Of a DNA stretch of 64,000 nt, positions 1 to 18,400 are shown one piece after another. The notes below the pieces were generated by a model. That model was not told the DNA's origin. It ran no database searches and worked only from the letters and a program-made list of their open reading frames with translations. Within the stretch, counting starts at the first letter, position 1; every line of letters starts with the position of its first letter. The DNA comes from Elysia chlorotica (Eukaryota > Mollusca > Gastropoda > Plakobranchidae): contig RQTK01000332.1 in assembly GCA_003991915.1 (NCBI GenBank), positions 276,485-340,484 on the forward strand, in the 5' to 3' direction. Made by a program: the position numbers and the translations under genes.

Positions 1-3000
<3,000 letters not shown>

Positions 3001-3007
3001 TTCAAAT

Positions 3008-3013
3008 TTTATT
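3008..3013 (-). terminator. Candidate poly(A) signal after ZF17
   Basis: AATAAA on the minus strand (TTTATT on plus) lies about 40 nt downstream of the ZF17 stop. It is the natural 3' end for ZF17 and possibly for ZF16 transcripts. Confidence 0.5.
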
Positions 3014-3054
3014 CAAGTTCTCACAAGACAATGATAACCATTATTTAAAGTTTA

Positions 3055-3461
3055 TCAGGGTTTTTTGCAGTAAAGAATATGCTTGTCATATGCAGTACCA
3101 ATGTTTAAAACTTTATGACAATTTGGACACTGTGCGCAGCCATGAGAACGAAGGTGCCTTTTTGCATTTCCCTTTTGACCAAATTTAAGGTTACACACAG
3201 GACACTCATATAATTTGCCTCTATGCGATGCTCTATGCAGGCTCAAACCACCACTGGACATATAGCCACGACCACACTCTGGACATTTGAAAGGGCAGGA
3301 GTCACTATGCTTCTGGGTGATATGAAAATGTAAGTCTGACACTGATGTCATCACTGCTGGGCAGTGAGGGCACTGTTCCCCAGAACAAGAGCCAAGTTGG
3401 TAGTAAAGCCCAGGTTTACTTCCTTCTAATGAGTGCATCGCTCCAGGGACTTTTGACCCTC
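3055..3461 (-). CDS. ZF17 alternative terminal exon (last cassette, three C2H2 + CCHC)
   Basis: The acceptor TTTTTGTTTGTTTCAG precedes 3461, phase 1, with junction codon CGA (Arg). It adds 135 residues. Fingers start CPHCPAVMTS, CPECGRGYMSSGGLSLH and CPVCNLKFGQKGNAKRH, then CPNCHKVLNIGTAYDKHILYC (CCHC). It is the most 3' cassette visible, with an AATAAA about 40 nt past the stop. No further finger exon was found between 1 and 3000. Confidence 0.88.
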
Positions 3462-6400
3462 CTGAAACAAACAAAAATACTGATTACGACTAACGGTAAT
3501 CATCTTCATTAAACAGCAAAATCGTTATTTAACTGCAGCAGTCGATCCTAAACAATACTATCCTCGTTTTGTTCCGTTTAGATAAACTTTGAACGTGCAT
3601 CACTATCAATATCAGTCGTCACCTTTTCAATTGGTGATTCATGGTCCCCATGAAAACTGATCATATGTCGCCGGGCACTGCTTTTCTGGGCAAACTTTAT
3701 ATAACATATTGGGCATTGATAACAGACACCTTTATGGGTCAATTTATGAAGATGGAGCCCGCTAAGGGTGTTGTAACCTTTGCCACACTCTTCACATCTG
3801 TAGCGCAGTACATGCCCATGTTTTGATGACACATGTGTTTTTAAATCAGATGAAGATAAAAAGCTCATGGGGCAGTGTGAACAACGCTTATGAAAAAGCA
3901 TGTTGCTGTTAGTTGCAGCAGCAACCATATTCTGAGATAAGCTTCGCTCCATCTGCCACTGATGTGAACTGAAAGGCTCGCCTGAAACAAGAGAAAAGTA
4001 CACGTGGCTTATATAAATTTATAAGCTTTTAATTGTTTTCTGAAGCGATATATTAAAAGACGTTTGTTATAATGTGAAATTCAAAATTTAGAAAATCTAC
4101 ATACAATAACCACTTCTTTCTGATTAGGCCTACACTTTAATTGTATTGGAAGACCCTTTTTTGTTACCAAAAGATCATCGCTTTACACAATTACAGGGAC
4201 AATTGTATAATTAAAAAAACTAAAAACATATGCTCAGATGTTGCTCATAGACATGTCCTTGGGGAAACACTTTATGACATGTAGGACATTCCATGACCTT
4301 ATGTATGGATTTCATGTGCGTCTTTAATGAGCCTTTTTGTGTGAATTTATTGTCACAAACTGGGCAGCTAAATTTGCGTCCTTGATGAGCATGAATATGG
4401 AGACGCAAGCCTTCTCTTGTCCTATATTGTTTGCCACATATGAAGCAAGTGAATAGGGTCTGGCCTACAGATATTCCTAGGCTATGAGCATATCGAGTCC
4501 GTTGAAATGTAGGTCTTGATCCATACAATTTAGAGGGGCAGGGATCGTAGCCTTGAGGTTGTCTAGTAAAACTCTTTGATTCAACAGATGCTCCTGTTTC
4601 TTTCAGACTCACATTACGATTCCCTGAAAGAAAAATAAGCACATAATGTATTTTTATTCCAGTGCCTTACACAATATCACTCTGGCAAAATACCTGTCAT
4701 ACTTGTGTCTTACAATACAATATGTGCCGGTTATAATCATCACCAAGTTTAAAAATTCCTCTGCAATCTGAACACTGCCCAGTATTATGGACTTTTTTTA
4801 AGTGTCTATTCATAGTCCCACTTTGCGAAAATGTAGAGTCACATACAGGACATACATAAGTTTTTCCATTATGTGCCCTCATGTGATGCTGAAGTCCTCC
4901 TACACTCCCATAGCACTTTCCACATAAGGAACACACATATGGCATGAGTTTTTGGTGCAAGTTCGCCATATGAGCCTGATAGCTTTCTGGGTCTACAAAT
5001 CTGGTGCCACATTCTGAACATGAATTTTCAGAATTTACAGATGAAGCGGCCTCGTCCGAAGTAGAGTGCTTCTGCCAGCCATATGACATATGAGGATTTA
5101 CTCGCCCTATTATCTTTGCGCAATGCTGTTGGTGGGATTGTGTCAAATCCCCATGGACATCCGCTTTGTGATAAAGACTGCTCAACAGTTGGCCTGCAAT
5201 AAAAATCAAATTTCTGTTTCACTTTCACTTCGCAACTACTCATATTTGAGTCTGTATTTTTTTAATATTTTTTTTACGTTTGTGAGGGTGTGTATGAGTG
5301 TATGTGCGTTATAGTGGGGTTTTTTTCCTCCTCCTCCTCCTCCTCCCCCACAAATAACTTCCCTATTCTAAAGCTATACAATTAAAAAGGAGTCATTAAC
5401 AGATAAAATGCATTTAACAAAAAGTCAAAATAATGTACGTGTATTATCTCTGTTCTGATGAAAAAAAGTTTTTAACAGGAAATAAGTATTGCAGGATTTT
5501 ACAATTACAGGCATGTTAACATTTCTTTTGAATTTTAAGACAGTACAGGGTAAATGTACAAATATTACATTTCAGAAGTGACAAGATCATTCATTCTTTT
5601 TTTTTACTAAGAAAAAAGGCTATTAATGGTACAGAGGTATGAACATTTTGTGTAATTCAGGAACTCATAAAATAACCTTTCAGAAAGCGGTATAATAGAC
5701 ATTTGGCATATATACTTTAGTGGATCCTCAATACAACCTGCAATTTAGACAGTGAGAGCCTTTTTTCCTGTGCAAATTCTTTACTCACAGTTCAAATTTA
5801 AGGTTCTAGATATGTTGAGATCAGTCTCTATCATTTTATCATGGGAATGAAATCTCACTATATCATGTGTTTAACGAAATAATTGTATACAATTACATAT
5901 ACATAATAGTATTGCTAATGCCTAGAGCTGTGTGGCAAAATGAAAATTAAATCTAGTAGTAGTACATTTAATTAATAACAATAATGTTTCCACTAAAATA
6001 TCAATATGAGGTGTAAACATTTAAAAGTTTTGAACAGATAATTTATAATTATACAAAAATTAAGTACACCTCCCAAATTTTGACAATACAAATGCAACTT
6101 TTATTGTTACTGTTGACTTGTTATCCTAATCAATGTCAATGTTATGAGAAAATGAGAAAATATGTTGGAATCATTTCTCTTCTACAGAGCACATGCATAC
6201 ACATGTTTACAGGGCAGTTCATTTTTGTCTGCTTGCCAACATTGTACAGGATAAAATCAATTGGAAATTGTTTACTCCTGCCCACTCTACATTGAGCAGT
6301 AAGCTCAGTTCTGTAATGCAATTTTCATATGCTCATGTTAATTCCAAGAGGTTAAAATTTGAAATGAATTGGAATATTATTAAAACCATGGGTAAAGGAG

Positions 6401-9400
6401 GAAAATCACAATGCCTATAGAACTTTTTCTAACTCTGCTACTTGTGTTTGAACTAGGGATATGGCTTGTCGTCCTGATTAGAGTTCACTTTAACCATAAT
6501 AAGTATAATAGACATATGAAGAGAAACTTGTCAAAAATTTATTGCACAGCCTTTTTTATCATTTACAATAAAGAACATGTTGTCCAAATTCACTACTCTT
6601 AAAGACACCTTTACATATGGAACACTGTTTTGAATCATGGACCACCTTTAAATGTCTGAACATATTCCCAGTTTGCGAGAATTTTGCATCACATACAGGA
6701 CACAAATAGATTTTCCCCTCGTGCATACTTTTGTGGTGTTGAAGCCCTCTTAAGCTGCCATAACATTTTCCACATAAGGAGCACACATATGGCATGTACT
6801 TCTCATGGAAATCAGCCATATGGGCCTGGAAACTCTGTGGGTCTTTGAATGCCATGCCACATTCTATACATACATTTTCAGATCTGACAGTATAAGAAGA
6901 ACCACCATGAGTATAATAAGTAGAACCACTATGAGTATGACTAATCTGATTCAGCCAGCCATGTGTCAGGCTTTCTCTGGTCTCCGACCTGTTGGGATAA
7001 ACAAGGTGCGACCCCTTCCCTGCAATGAAAATCAAATTTGCAAAATGTACTCCCATTTGTTGCAACGTTATTTGACACACAATTTGTTGTTACAAAAGGC
7101 AACTAAAAAGTTGAAAAAACTATATACTACAAAAATGATACTGTATATGCACAGACGCAAAAGGAGAATCACTTGTACCTAAAAAAATGCATAAGAGCTG
7201 CACATGAAACTTTGTATATATATTTGTAATGAGCCCTAAGGATTGAATTATTTTTAAAAAAATGAATGTCAAATTTTCCACTTTCATAGTTTTCAAGGTT
7301 GACACTAATAATTTTTCATAGATGGATGATGAGTCATCTTTCCTTTTCTTAAAACAGATTTCAGTTGGCATATATTCATCCTAGAAAAAAAAAAACAATT
7401 CATTCCAACAAAAAACAGAAAAAATCATCTATGGTCATACATATAACTATTTGAGAGTATATCTCTTTTTTTTTCCTTTTTTAAAAATTTTCATCGGCTT
7501 AACTATTTTCAGAGGCAGTGTAAACGGCTTGATATTGGGTAAAAAGATGTTTACTTGCGCCTGTTCCCGCCATAATTCAAACATTTTTTTTTATATCACT
7601 TAAGAAGGATGATGACATTACTGAAATTATGCATACTCTTGTTTTTTCTTTTAAAACCTAACAATCTAAATACTGGTTGTGACAAATATGTACATGTTGA
7701 TAATAATCTTGGTTCATTTTAAAAACTCCTTTGCATTTTGCGCACTGATTGGATTTATGTATTAGCCTCATATGCCTCCTCATTGTGCTAGTTTGAGAAA
7801 ATTTGGAATTGCACACTGGGCACATATATATTGTCCCCCTATGAGCTTGTAAATGAAAATGTAGACCTTGGGCACTTGCATAGCACTTTCCACACAAAGA
7901 ACACATGTGGCGCATTGGTTTTTGATGCAATTGTTCCATATGCAATTGGAAAGAAGTAGGATGATCAAAACTGGTGTGACAGATAGTGCATTCATTGGTG
8001 ATATTCAAAGTGTGGGCGTTTTCTCGACTTCTTTGATGAACAGTGGTGTATGGTTGAGAACTTGACAACTCATTATGGTCACTTTGCTTTCCCCATTGAG
8101 AATGATTGTCTGCAACAAAAACAGAATTCAGATTCATTTTCTAAAAACTGTTTTCTGTCACGCTTTCTCCAAGTATATATCTTACCGTTAAAAAAATGTA
8201 TTAATTTAAGAAATTGTACACAATATTCTTTTTCTTCTGTCATATATTGGTTGAGTGTTGATAATAATAACATTCTCATTAATACCGGTACTAATAGTAA
8301 GAAATGCAAAAATACATTGAGGTAGCAAATCCAAATCGTGAAATACCTTGATTGGCCAGTCAGTAGCTGCAGCTTAAGACATGAGCATTATAATCATCCC
8401 CAATTTTAAATATTCCCAAACACTTAATACACTGGTTAGAAAAATGAGCAGACTTTAAGTGTCTTTTCATTGAAGACTTTTGGGAGAAGGCAGTGTCACA
8501 AACGGGGCAAACAAAAACGTTGCCTTTGTGTAACCGAATGTGGTGCTGGAGCCCTGTGTTACTTCCATAACATCTGCCACAAATAGAGCACATATAAGGC
8601 ATGGGCTTTGCATGAACAGTGACCATGTGTTGTTGGAAATTGAGAGCATCGTCAAATTCAATGAGGCAATGTTGACAAATGTTGCGGAAAAATTCTTCTC
8701 TTGTGCCCAGCTGCCCGATTTGATAAGCACCGGAATTGTTGGCAGTCAGCTGCATAGCCTGCTGGTTGTCTGCAACAAAGATTAATAAAAAGCATGTTAA
8801 TGCTCGCTCAGTTAAGCCTCTTCGTGTGACTGAATGAGTCATAGATGTGTAGAGCATTCAAGAATATGCTGATTGTATTCTGGACCATTTTTCATATATT
8901 TCTTGCACACAGGACATTGACAAGTTTGGTGCATCGTTTTTAAATGCCTCTTCATCGTGTCCAGTCTGGAGAACTCTGAATCACAGATAGGGCAATTATG
9001 TTTTGTACCATAATGGTTTTGCATGTGATACTGCAACCCCCTCATGCTCTTGTAGCATTTTCCACACAATGAGCACACACGTGACATTTTTTGGTCATGG
9101 GTCTGCAACATGTGAGTCTGAAATTTGATGAGGCTTTCAAAAGTGATGCCACATTCCTTGCAGATATAAGCACTGGTTCCTCCATATTTTTGCATGAGAC
9201 ATTCATCTTGTCTTGCGTTTCCATAATTTGTTTGATCTCCTGCAACAAAATCAAATTAGATCCTGTTCAATATATAAAAAAAACATGCTGAGTTACAGCT
9301 TTCATGTTTGAGAACCATACTACATGTACAACAGAGACAAATTAGTAAGCTGAATAAATATGAGAGTCCAACTCCTTAGAAATTCATAAAAAAAATTAGA

Positions 9401-12400
9401 CAAGAAAATTTACCTAGGGCCGGGAATATCTAAATTCACCGTTTACAATGAAGAGCATGTTGGTTGAACTCTGCACCAAGTCGAAATATTCCATTACAAA
9501 CAGAACACTGGTTGGTATTGTGCATGCACTTCAAATGTCTCTTCATTGTGCTTTTTTGAGAAAATGTGGAGTCGCACACAGGACAAACATATGTCTTTCC
9601 ATCATGAGCCTGCATGTGAAGATTAAGACCAGACTGACTTCCATAGCACTTCCCACAGAGAGGACACATGTAAGGCATAAATTTCTGATGAACACTAGCC
9701 ATGTGCTCTTGAAACTCAGAGGGCACTTTAAAAACTGCATTGCATATATTGCACACATTTTCCGCACATAATCCACCAATACGACTACTTTTCTCTGGAC
9801 TTTGAAAAAGATGTTTCATTCCTTCAAAGCTTCTCTCTGAGCTTGGAAAGTGACGTGTTTGACCTGCAATGAGATCAAAATCACTGTGATAATAGCCTGT
9901 CACTAAAACACATCTGTCGATACTACACATTACAGGATGGTATCTTGTGACAGTCTACATGTATATATGTATACATAAGTACACTTATGCTTCATGATCA
10001 AGAAGGTTTATGGAAAAAATAGGAGTGACAGTGATAAAGTGGCATTTACAAACAGAGACGCCAAGTTTTGAAGACTTAAATTAAATTTCAAAGATGCAGA
10101 TACATCCATTTACAACATTTGTTGTTTTTTTAAGGCAGCATTTAAAGGCATATCTATAGCTGTTACACTTATATTTTCAACAAGCAGACGTCGTTTCCAG
10201 TCATTTTGTAGGGGTTTTTTTCCTTAATTCATGTGTACACTTTTTATAGACTACAAGTACAATAATTTGCTTCTTTTGGCATTGGCTTCATTTGCTTGTC
10301 TACAAGTTTTATTTCTTGATAAGTCAACTAAAACCTTAAGTGGCCCTTGTGACTTTCAGTTAAGTTACACAACTTTTTGTGAAATCACATTCCCTATTTC
10401 CCAGTATTCCCAATTGTTCGACTTAGAATTTACTTTTGATGAGTGTGGATTTATTTTTAAATTTAAGAATTGGTTGGGTTATTTCTATTTAGGTTGCTTG
10501 GTTCATTTTGGTTTTTGGGTTTTAAATCAAACACTTCAATTTTTTTCTGAGAAGTGAACAACTTATCTAACTTTAATCATTATATAAGTGTTACTAAAAA
10601 AATTTTCAATGTTTTATGGCACGTACATCAATGTGTATTGTGTTCAGTGAGTCTTTTATTATCTAAAATATAATATTAGATAGTTAAAGGGTGTTTGACA
10701 TGTGTAACAAATGCTGAAAAGTGAATTTATATTCTTAATCTTATAAATCAAAATGTCCAAAATTCAGACATAGAATTTTAAACATGTATATAAAAGCACA
10801 TACATACACATACACACACACACACAGAATTAAGATTTTAAATACTTTTGTCAAATAAAATTGTTCACAGTATTATGCATGATTGAATTCTTTTCCTTTA
10901 CAGAACTTTTCATGCGTTTGAATTTCTTGTACACGAACAATGAGTTTGCAAATTGAGCACGGCGCCAAATTGTGAAAGCTTAATAAGTGCCTCTTTAAAG
11001 GTGCTGTCTGAGTGAACATAGCATCACACACCTGACACCTGTACTTTTTGCCTTGGTGGACAAGGATATGACGGCGAAGACCAGATTGGCTTAGGTAGCC
11101 TTTTCCACAAAGTGAGCAAACATAAGGCATTGAATAAGAGCGATTGCTGGAAGAAGGATGACTTGCAAGGATAGCAGAATGAAAATGACTACTGTGTTTA
11201 TAATTTCTAGTGCCTTTCTGCACATCTTGGTTAAATTCAAGGCCAGAGGACTCAGGATCATTCAGTTCTCTTACATACGGTATTCTGCTGAAATTTTCTC
11301 CTCCAAACTGTACTCTCAGGTCTGAAGGAAATGAATTGTTGCCTGAAAGAAGATAAATGCTGTATCACTCACTACTCAAGCGCAACATCACCAAACAGGA
11401 AATATCATCCAAAAACAAAATCTTAAGACTGGATAAAAGTTTGTGAAGATTTATCCTAACTCACAAACGCATGAAAATAAAGCCTTCATGATCTAAGATC
11501 ATAGAAAATGACTAATCTGAATTGTGAGTTTTAGAATTTTTTCTGCTAGTCAACATGCTTAGGGGCAATCGATACAGAATTAATTATCAAAGTTGGATTG
11601 AAAAAAAAGATTTATAAAAAAAATACAAACTCAAATGCAGTTTTTCAGAAATTGATTGATGTGATGGCAGTGGTTCTGAAACTATTTTTGGCACTTTATC
11701 ACACGGATTGCTTCAGCTTGTGATCAAAAGGGAGAAACGGTTCTAACACAGTTGGATTGGTGGTAATCTCTTGCAATTTATTTTGATTAAACTTTTGTGT
11801 GATATATCATTATGTTTTGATGAAAAGAGAAAGCAATGCACCACACAAATTGTATTTAACAAATAACTTTATTTCTAAGAAGGAGGCATAAAATTCATAA
11901 AACAAGCTGCAAATACATGCAATGGAGAAGCCATGTAAATTTAATACACTGTAAATTTACTAAGATTGGAATGATTCTTCATAGATAATGTCCTTTGATC
12001 AATGTCATGGATCAGTTTCATTTCTTGAAACGCTGGTCAAAAGTCATGGATACATCAGAGAGGGGATGTTGTCTCCTGATGTGATCTCTCATGTGATGTT
12101 TATGTTTGAACTTACTACCACAGATCTCACAAGTAAACTTGTCATTAGTGTGTGTTCGTCGATGGTGCCTAAGTCCTGAATAGCTGACAAATCCCTTTCC
12201 ACATATTGAGCACTTATACGGCAAATCTTCACTATGAACATTGTACATGTGCTGTCGAATCAAGTGGACAGATGGGAAATGCATATCACAAAGGCTGCAA
12301 GGATAAAAGGCTGAAGAATGTGTAGACCAAGAAGGTGACTTCAGGTGACCATCTTCAGGGTAACGTCCTTGAATGCCATGCCTTGTGTATTGACCTGAAA

Positions 12401-15400
12401 AGAAAATCCAAGTCTTAATGCTGACTCTTGTCTTCTTTTTTAAATGGGTGAGGCGTGAATTTCCAAAATGAATGATTAGATAAGCATGACTTCAGATCTG
12501 AACATTTCTTTTTAAATCATTTGTAAGTTTCACTCACCAAAATCTGACTGAACCCACAGGGTCCCTTTGGTCTTCTCTCTCTCTTTCCATCCTACTTTCT
12601 ACAATCAATAAGGTGATGATAAAGCTCCTGTTGGGAGCGGAAAGTTGCCACACAACTAACACAAGTGAATAGCTTGTGAACATTCTTTAAATGTTTGATC
12701 AAATACTGCTTGCGCTTCACCTGGATATCACAAAACTGGCACGAAAAGCGATTAGCAGTGTGATCATTTTGGTGCCTTTTTAGTCCAGACAAGGTAAAAA
12801 AACCTTTTCCACATTCCGTACAATTGAAAGGCAATTGATCACCATGGGCAGTTGAAAGGTGGCGCTCATATAGTTTTTGACTTGTAAAACACTCCTTACA
12901 GTGAATGCATTTGTGATTCCCAAACTCTAGCATATCTGGGAGGAAATTATAACTTTGGGACATCTGTCTTTCACTTGATGGTACATATCTGTGATCCCCG
13001 TTTTCAGCATCTGAAATGCAATATCAACAGCACAGCATATTTTAGATGCCCACAAAACATCCAAAAGGGGAAAACATCAGAGTGGAGCTATTTAAAAATT
13101 GCAATGTTTAATTAATTTTCGTAATTGTAAGGTTGAAACAATTTCCAACTCCTTCCTTGTGGATCACAGAAACAAAAATGTCCTGTTTAACTTGGGAAGA
13201 TATTTACAATGAACACCGCCTTAAAATGCTCATCTCATCCATGCACCACTTAAATAAATCTTCATGATTCAAGTAAAAAATAACCCACCACTATGACACT
13301 CTATCTCCTTACTACATTGGTGTAATGTTGGATGCATTGATTTGGGCCCTGTGAATGCTTGACACATGTCTTTTTAAGTTATGTTTGTGTTGGAATTTTG
13401 AATCACAAAACGAACACGCAAACATGCGACCATTGTGGGCTTCCATATGATGACGAAGGCCGGTTATAGAGTAAAATCCTTTTTGGCACAGATGGCAAAT
13501 AAAAGGAAGAGCTCTCTTCTCCCTGTGGTAAGTATTTAAATGTTTTTGATACAGAGTTCTTGTTGGAATAATGGCTGAGCAGAAATCACATTGAATAGAG
13601 GAGTCAAAATTCAAAAAGCCAGAAGTCCCTTGGCTAACTCCAACAGCTGTGCTTTCATTGGGGTAATTTCTATAGTTGGCTAGAAATTGGTTGGGAGCTG
13701 TAGGCCTATATAGGTCTTGGGTGTTGCCAGTGTACCTTTGGGTTTGCCTTGCTGAGTGTAAGGTGACTTCTGAAACAAAGGAGAATGTGTTCTCTCTGTA
13801 TAGCTGAAAGGCACAAATTAAGCTATACATTTTCAACTTCTGTTGGCAGGAATATTTCAATAAAATAATTATGACTAGAATTACTATCATGGGACAAATT
13901 GAACAAGAGGAAGAATCTCTTCTGCCAACACTGCATTGTTGACACCTATTTAAGTCAAGAATTGAATTAATGAGACAGATGTTTCAGTGTTATGTATTCT
14001 TTCGTTCTTTATAATCTACTCATATTTTGAAATGTACCATAATAACATATTATTACCAATTGCATGTCTCAATTTTCATAAAAATTGACTGGGGTGTTTA
14101 AACCATGCTTTTTTTTTTTTGCTTCCTAAGTTGAAACAACAATGTTAATGAAAGTTCACCAATTCTTTTTTTTTTAATTGATCCCTCGCAGCATTATAAT
14201 AATGCTCTTTTTTATCTTTCGTAGTGCAATAATAATTTCTTAACATGTTGCTGTGTGCACTTAAGAAAACAATGCGCAAGAGGATTGATAGGGGTGTACT
14301 TAAAACGGAAAAAAAAAAAAAAAGTAAAATCTAAAATATCAAATTTCAAGTCTCGTTTTTCAATTTCATCTACGACAACCTTTTACATACTGGGTAGTTA
14401 ATTTTCTATTAACTATTATGCAACTTTAGACAATGTTATATTAAAATAGGTTCAACACAAATGTTTTAATCAAAGTTTTCTTAGTTGTTAATTGTTTTGA
14501 GTGAGTGTGTGTGAGTGTGGTGCATGCAGCCTTTTTTTAACAACTTCTGCGGTGATTTAACACTTTTTTTTCAAGAATCAGCCTTTTTTTTTTTTTTTTA
14601 CTTTAAGTACAACTGTACAGAATTTTCCCCTAAAGCCACAACATTTAGTGAGTAACAGCTTAGAATTTCTGGCATGTCTAACAACAAGTACTTGGGTGTT
14701 GCTGAATGGTGGCTTTGTTAATTGCTCATCTCTGATTTAAAGGAATGAATACCCAATAGGTTCATGGCCAATTGTTACTGTATATAACGTGCTTCTTTTC
14801 TTCTTACTTTTGGCATAGTGTTTATAAAAATGGATGAATGTTGGGAAATGCCACTGTACATGTGTACTTTAACAGCTGAAAGTAAATTTTGTTTCTGTGT
14901 GTTTTTTGGCGTGTGTCTTTATTTTTTTTTGTTAATAAATTTTTGTTCCTGATCTACCGGTACGTGCATAGCTTTAGACCTTAAAGCTTGAAAATTCATG
15001 CTCCTCTCTGCACTTATGAGCTTAAATTTTTATGAAGAAAATATAAGGAAAATGGCCTAAAAAAACCAAGTCCTAGGACCATCGTTAGGTATGGTACCAT
15101 GTTCTAGTTCCTCCTCCTCTGAATATCAAACTTTTTTTTATATGACATGACTTAATATTTTAGTGACTTTATAGAATATTCCATATGTAACTCAATTTTT
15201 AAGTTTATGAAGTCAGTAAAATGGAATACATATAAGATAAACATTTTGACCACTTTAAAGTTTATTCTTTTAAACATTTATATTTACAAATAACAGTGAC
15301 TAATTAGTGCAAAAGAGGAAATTTGTGTCTCAGAAATAGCCTATTTAAAGCCATGGTTTATCTTAGGTGGTTTCCATTTTTGCACTGGAAGTATAGCATC

Positions 15401-18400
15401 ACTTTTAAGATTGAGATACAGTATATTCAAAGTTATAGTCATAGTGATCATATTGTGTTTTATAAAATAGCAAATGAAAATTTTTACAGATCTGAGTAAA
15501 TCATATGGTGGGAAAAAAAGCTTTTATTTACACAAAAGATCAGGTACAACATGTGAAAGTTGTAAGGGCTCTCGAATGCAACAATATTCAAATATTCCGA
15601 ATCATAACAAAAGTTGATTAGTTGATATTATTTACATTAATAACTTTTAGAAAACTGCATCAGCGTGTATTGGTGTGTATCAATTCGTTAAAAAAAAATT
15701 ACTGCTATTTTTACCTCTTTATTACTTAATTAATTACTCAATTTCAAAACACTTCCGGTGCTGTTGTTTTTATAATGTTACATTAATTTTACCCCTTTTG
15801 AAACTGAACCAAGAACTTGTCAATAAAATGTGTTTCACATAATATGAATATGTGCTCTCAAATATGTAGATGATTAAACTAAAGAAAACAATACTCATAG
15901 GTAAAGATTAAATCATTTGAAAAAATGTCATTAAAGTACTTTTAACTCCAACAATCTGGAAATAGTTAAACAATTTTCTTGAAACAGAAATGTCTCCTTA
16001 ATAGTCTCGAGTTCATACAGTGTAAAGCTTAATATGTGTAAAGGTTTTCTATGTCCTCTGGTATTTCACCCTTTTCATAATTAATGCAAGATAGGACATG
16101 GTTGTCAAATTGTTCTCCTTTGGTGAATAGAGCCATGCAGAAAGAGCACTTCTTTAGTCCATGAGTCGTTTCAATATGCCGCTTTATATTCTTTTTATGT
16201 TTGAATTTGACATCGCAAACAAAGCACGAGTAGAGAACAGTATCATGCACTGTACTGTGCTGACGCAGACGTTCCTTAGTCACAAAAGTTTTTTGGCATA
16301 TCTCACAAGTATAACCACAGAATGGATTCACCATGCTGGTATCTGCTACCTCTGACATGTGCACTTCATCAAAATGCTGTTGGTAAGTGGTACCCATTGG
16401 CAGTGCAACACGACAAAATGAGCAAATCTCCACCGAGCCACCTTTCTTGTTTGTGCCAGATGGATCATCTTCAGACTCTGAAGTCCCATGTTGTAACCTC
16501 TTCCTTCTCTTCTTTTTAGTGGCTTTTAAAACTCGGCGGTGCATCTTCTTGATGGTCTTACCATTCTCACCTGCAACAAACAAACATTCAGGTTGAATTT
16601 CTGCTATGCAAGTTGCTTGTTGCCACAAAGCTAAGTTATCATGCAGAGAGGTTCTAAACTGCATCAGTACCCCCCTTTCAAAAGTTTTGAAATATCTAAT
16701 AGCTAAAGCAGTATATTTCAAAATCACTGAGAGGTACAACCTTGCAAATGAGCACCAAAATCAGTAGCATTAATGTACTGTTTACATGTCCTACACTCTC
16801 GAAGGCCATGATTCATTTCCAAGTGCCGCTTTAAGTTTCTGCTGTACATGAAAGTCCGTTGACAGACAAAACATTCCGACTTCACAAAATGGGTTTCCGC
16901 ATGATGCTTCAAACCACTTCTGGAGAAAAAACCTTTGCCACATGTCTCACAGTGAAAGGGAAATTCGGCAGCTTTGTCAGAGTGAGCTGAGGTAATATGC
17001 AGGTTCACATGACTCCTACATGACAAGACCACTGAACAAAATGGACATTGTATCCCATCTTGATAAACACCAGAGCCAGTCTGGAAACTGGTTATTGCAG
17101 CAGTCTGATCAGTTCCCCAAGAGTTGCTATGTCTCCTATTTCTAAAACTGAAAGACTCAGAGGGTGTCCTTTGATCTTGAAAACCAAAAACATTTTCTTC
17201 AGAAACCACATCATCATGACCACAGGTTTCTCCTGAAAAGAAAGAAACGCTTGTCAAGTCTTGATGGTTTTTAATAGTGTGGAAATTTATTTGAACATAT
17301 AAAAATCCATCAGCAGCCAAGCATAGGGCTAGAATACAAATCTGGTACAGTAGCAGAGTTTTCTTTGCCTTTTTCAAGAGCTTCAATATTAAGCATATGC
17401 TTGAGAGCCGTTAAAATGAGTTGGCATAATTGGTTACATTTTGCCCCTTTTACAGAACGTTTGCTTTGATAAGGGGCGAAAAAAGAGAATGGTTTCCACT
17501 CAATATACATGAGAATTTTTATTAAGAGGCTGAATCAGATAGATTGTGTTGTATTGAGAAATCCTGTCACCAGAAATAAACCCTGAGGGTATAGAACCCT
17601 GAATCAGATAAAATATACCAACATAACACAAAAATTAACAGCCTCCAGCACTGTTGCACTGCAAAACATGGCTGCCTATTCTCTTACTATCAATCCATTC
17701 CCCACAGTATCTACATTCTTTTATATTATGAATAGTCTCCATATGTCTTCTTAAATTGCGCTTAAATGTGAATTGGGAGTTGCATTGTGAACAAGGAAAC
17801 ACATATCCTTTGTGGCTCAATTCGTGTTGAGTTACACCTACTTTAGAAAAAAAACCTTTTTGGCAGTAACTACAAATGAATGGCAAAAGTTGAGCTTCTC
17901 TGTGATACATATTTGCATGGCTTTGAAATTGAGCACGAGAGTCAAATTGTACACTGCACATCGAGCAGTCATATTTTTCTGTGTTTGGTATCTGCACTGG
18001 AGTTTGGGAAGAACACTGTGCCTGCATACATTGTTGGGATATATTTTGACCATGATACAAGTTGTCAGAATAGCCCTCCCCGGTGTGTGAGGTATGCGGA
18101 CGTTTCTGGAATATCCCTCTTGTTGACATTTGCATAGGCCAAATACTGTTGGACCGCGTGTCTGAAAATTAAATGACGCTATTTACAAACACTTCACTTT
18201 CACACTTTTAAAATCATAAATGGCATCATATGAAAATCAAAAATTTCATTTGTTGTTTTTTTTTGATGCATGGATTAATACATTGTAATGATTTGCTTAA
18301 AAATTTAAAGGGAAATAAAAGTTTAAAAATCCATAACATGTTATGAGCGTTACAATAATTGTGTTTAAAGTTATGAAACTAGTATTATATAAAAATGAGC

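Noticed and set aside
10231-10557. 108-codon plus-strand frame, Phe/Leu-rich
   Set aside because: Typical of AT-rich DNA, lies between two ZF cassettes on the other strand, no domain seen.
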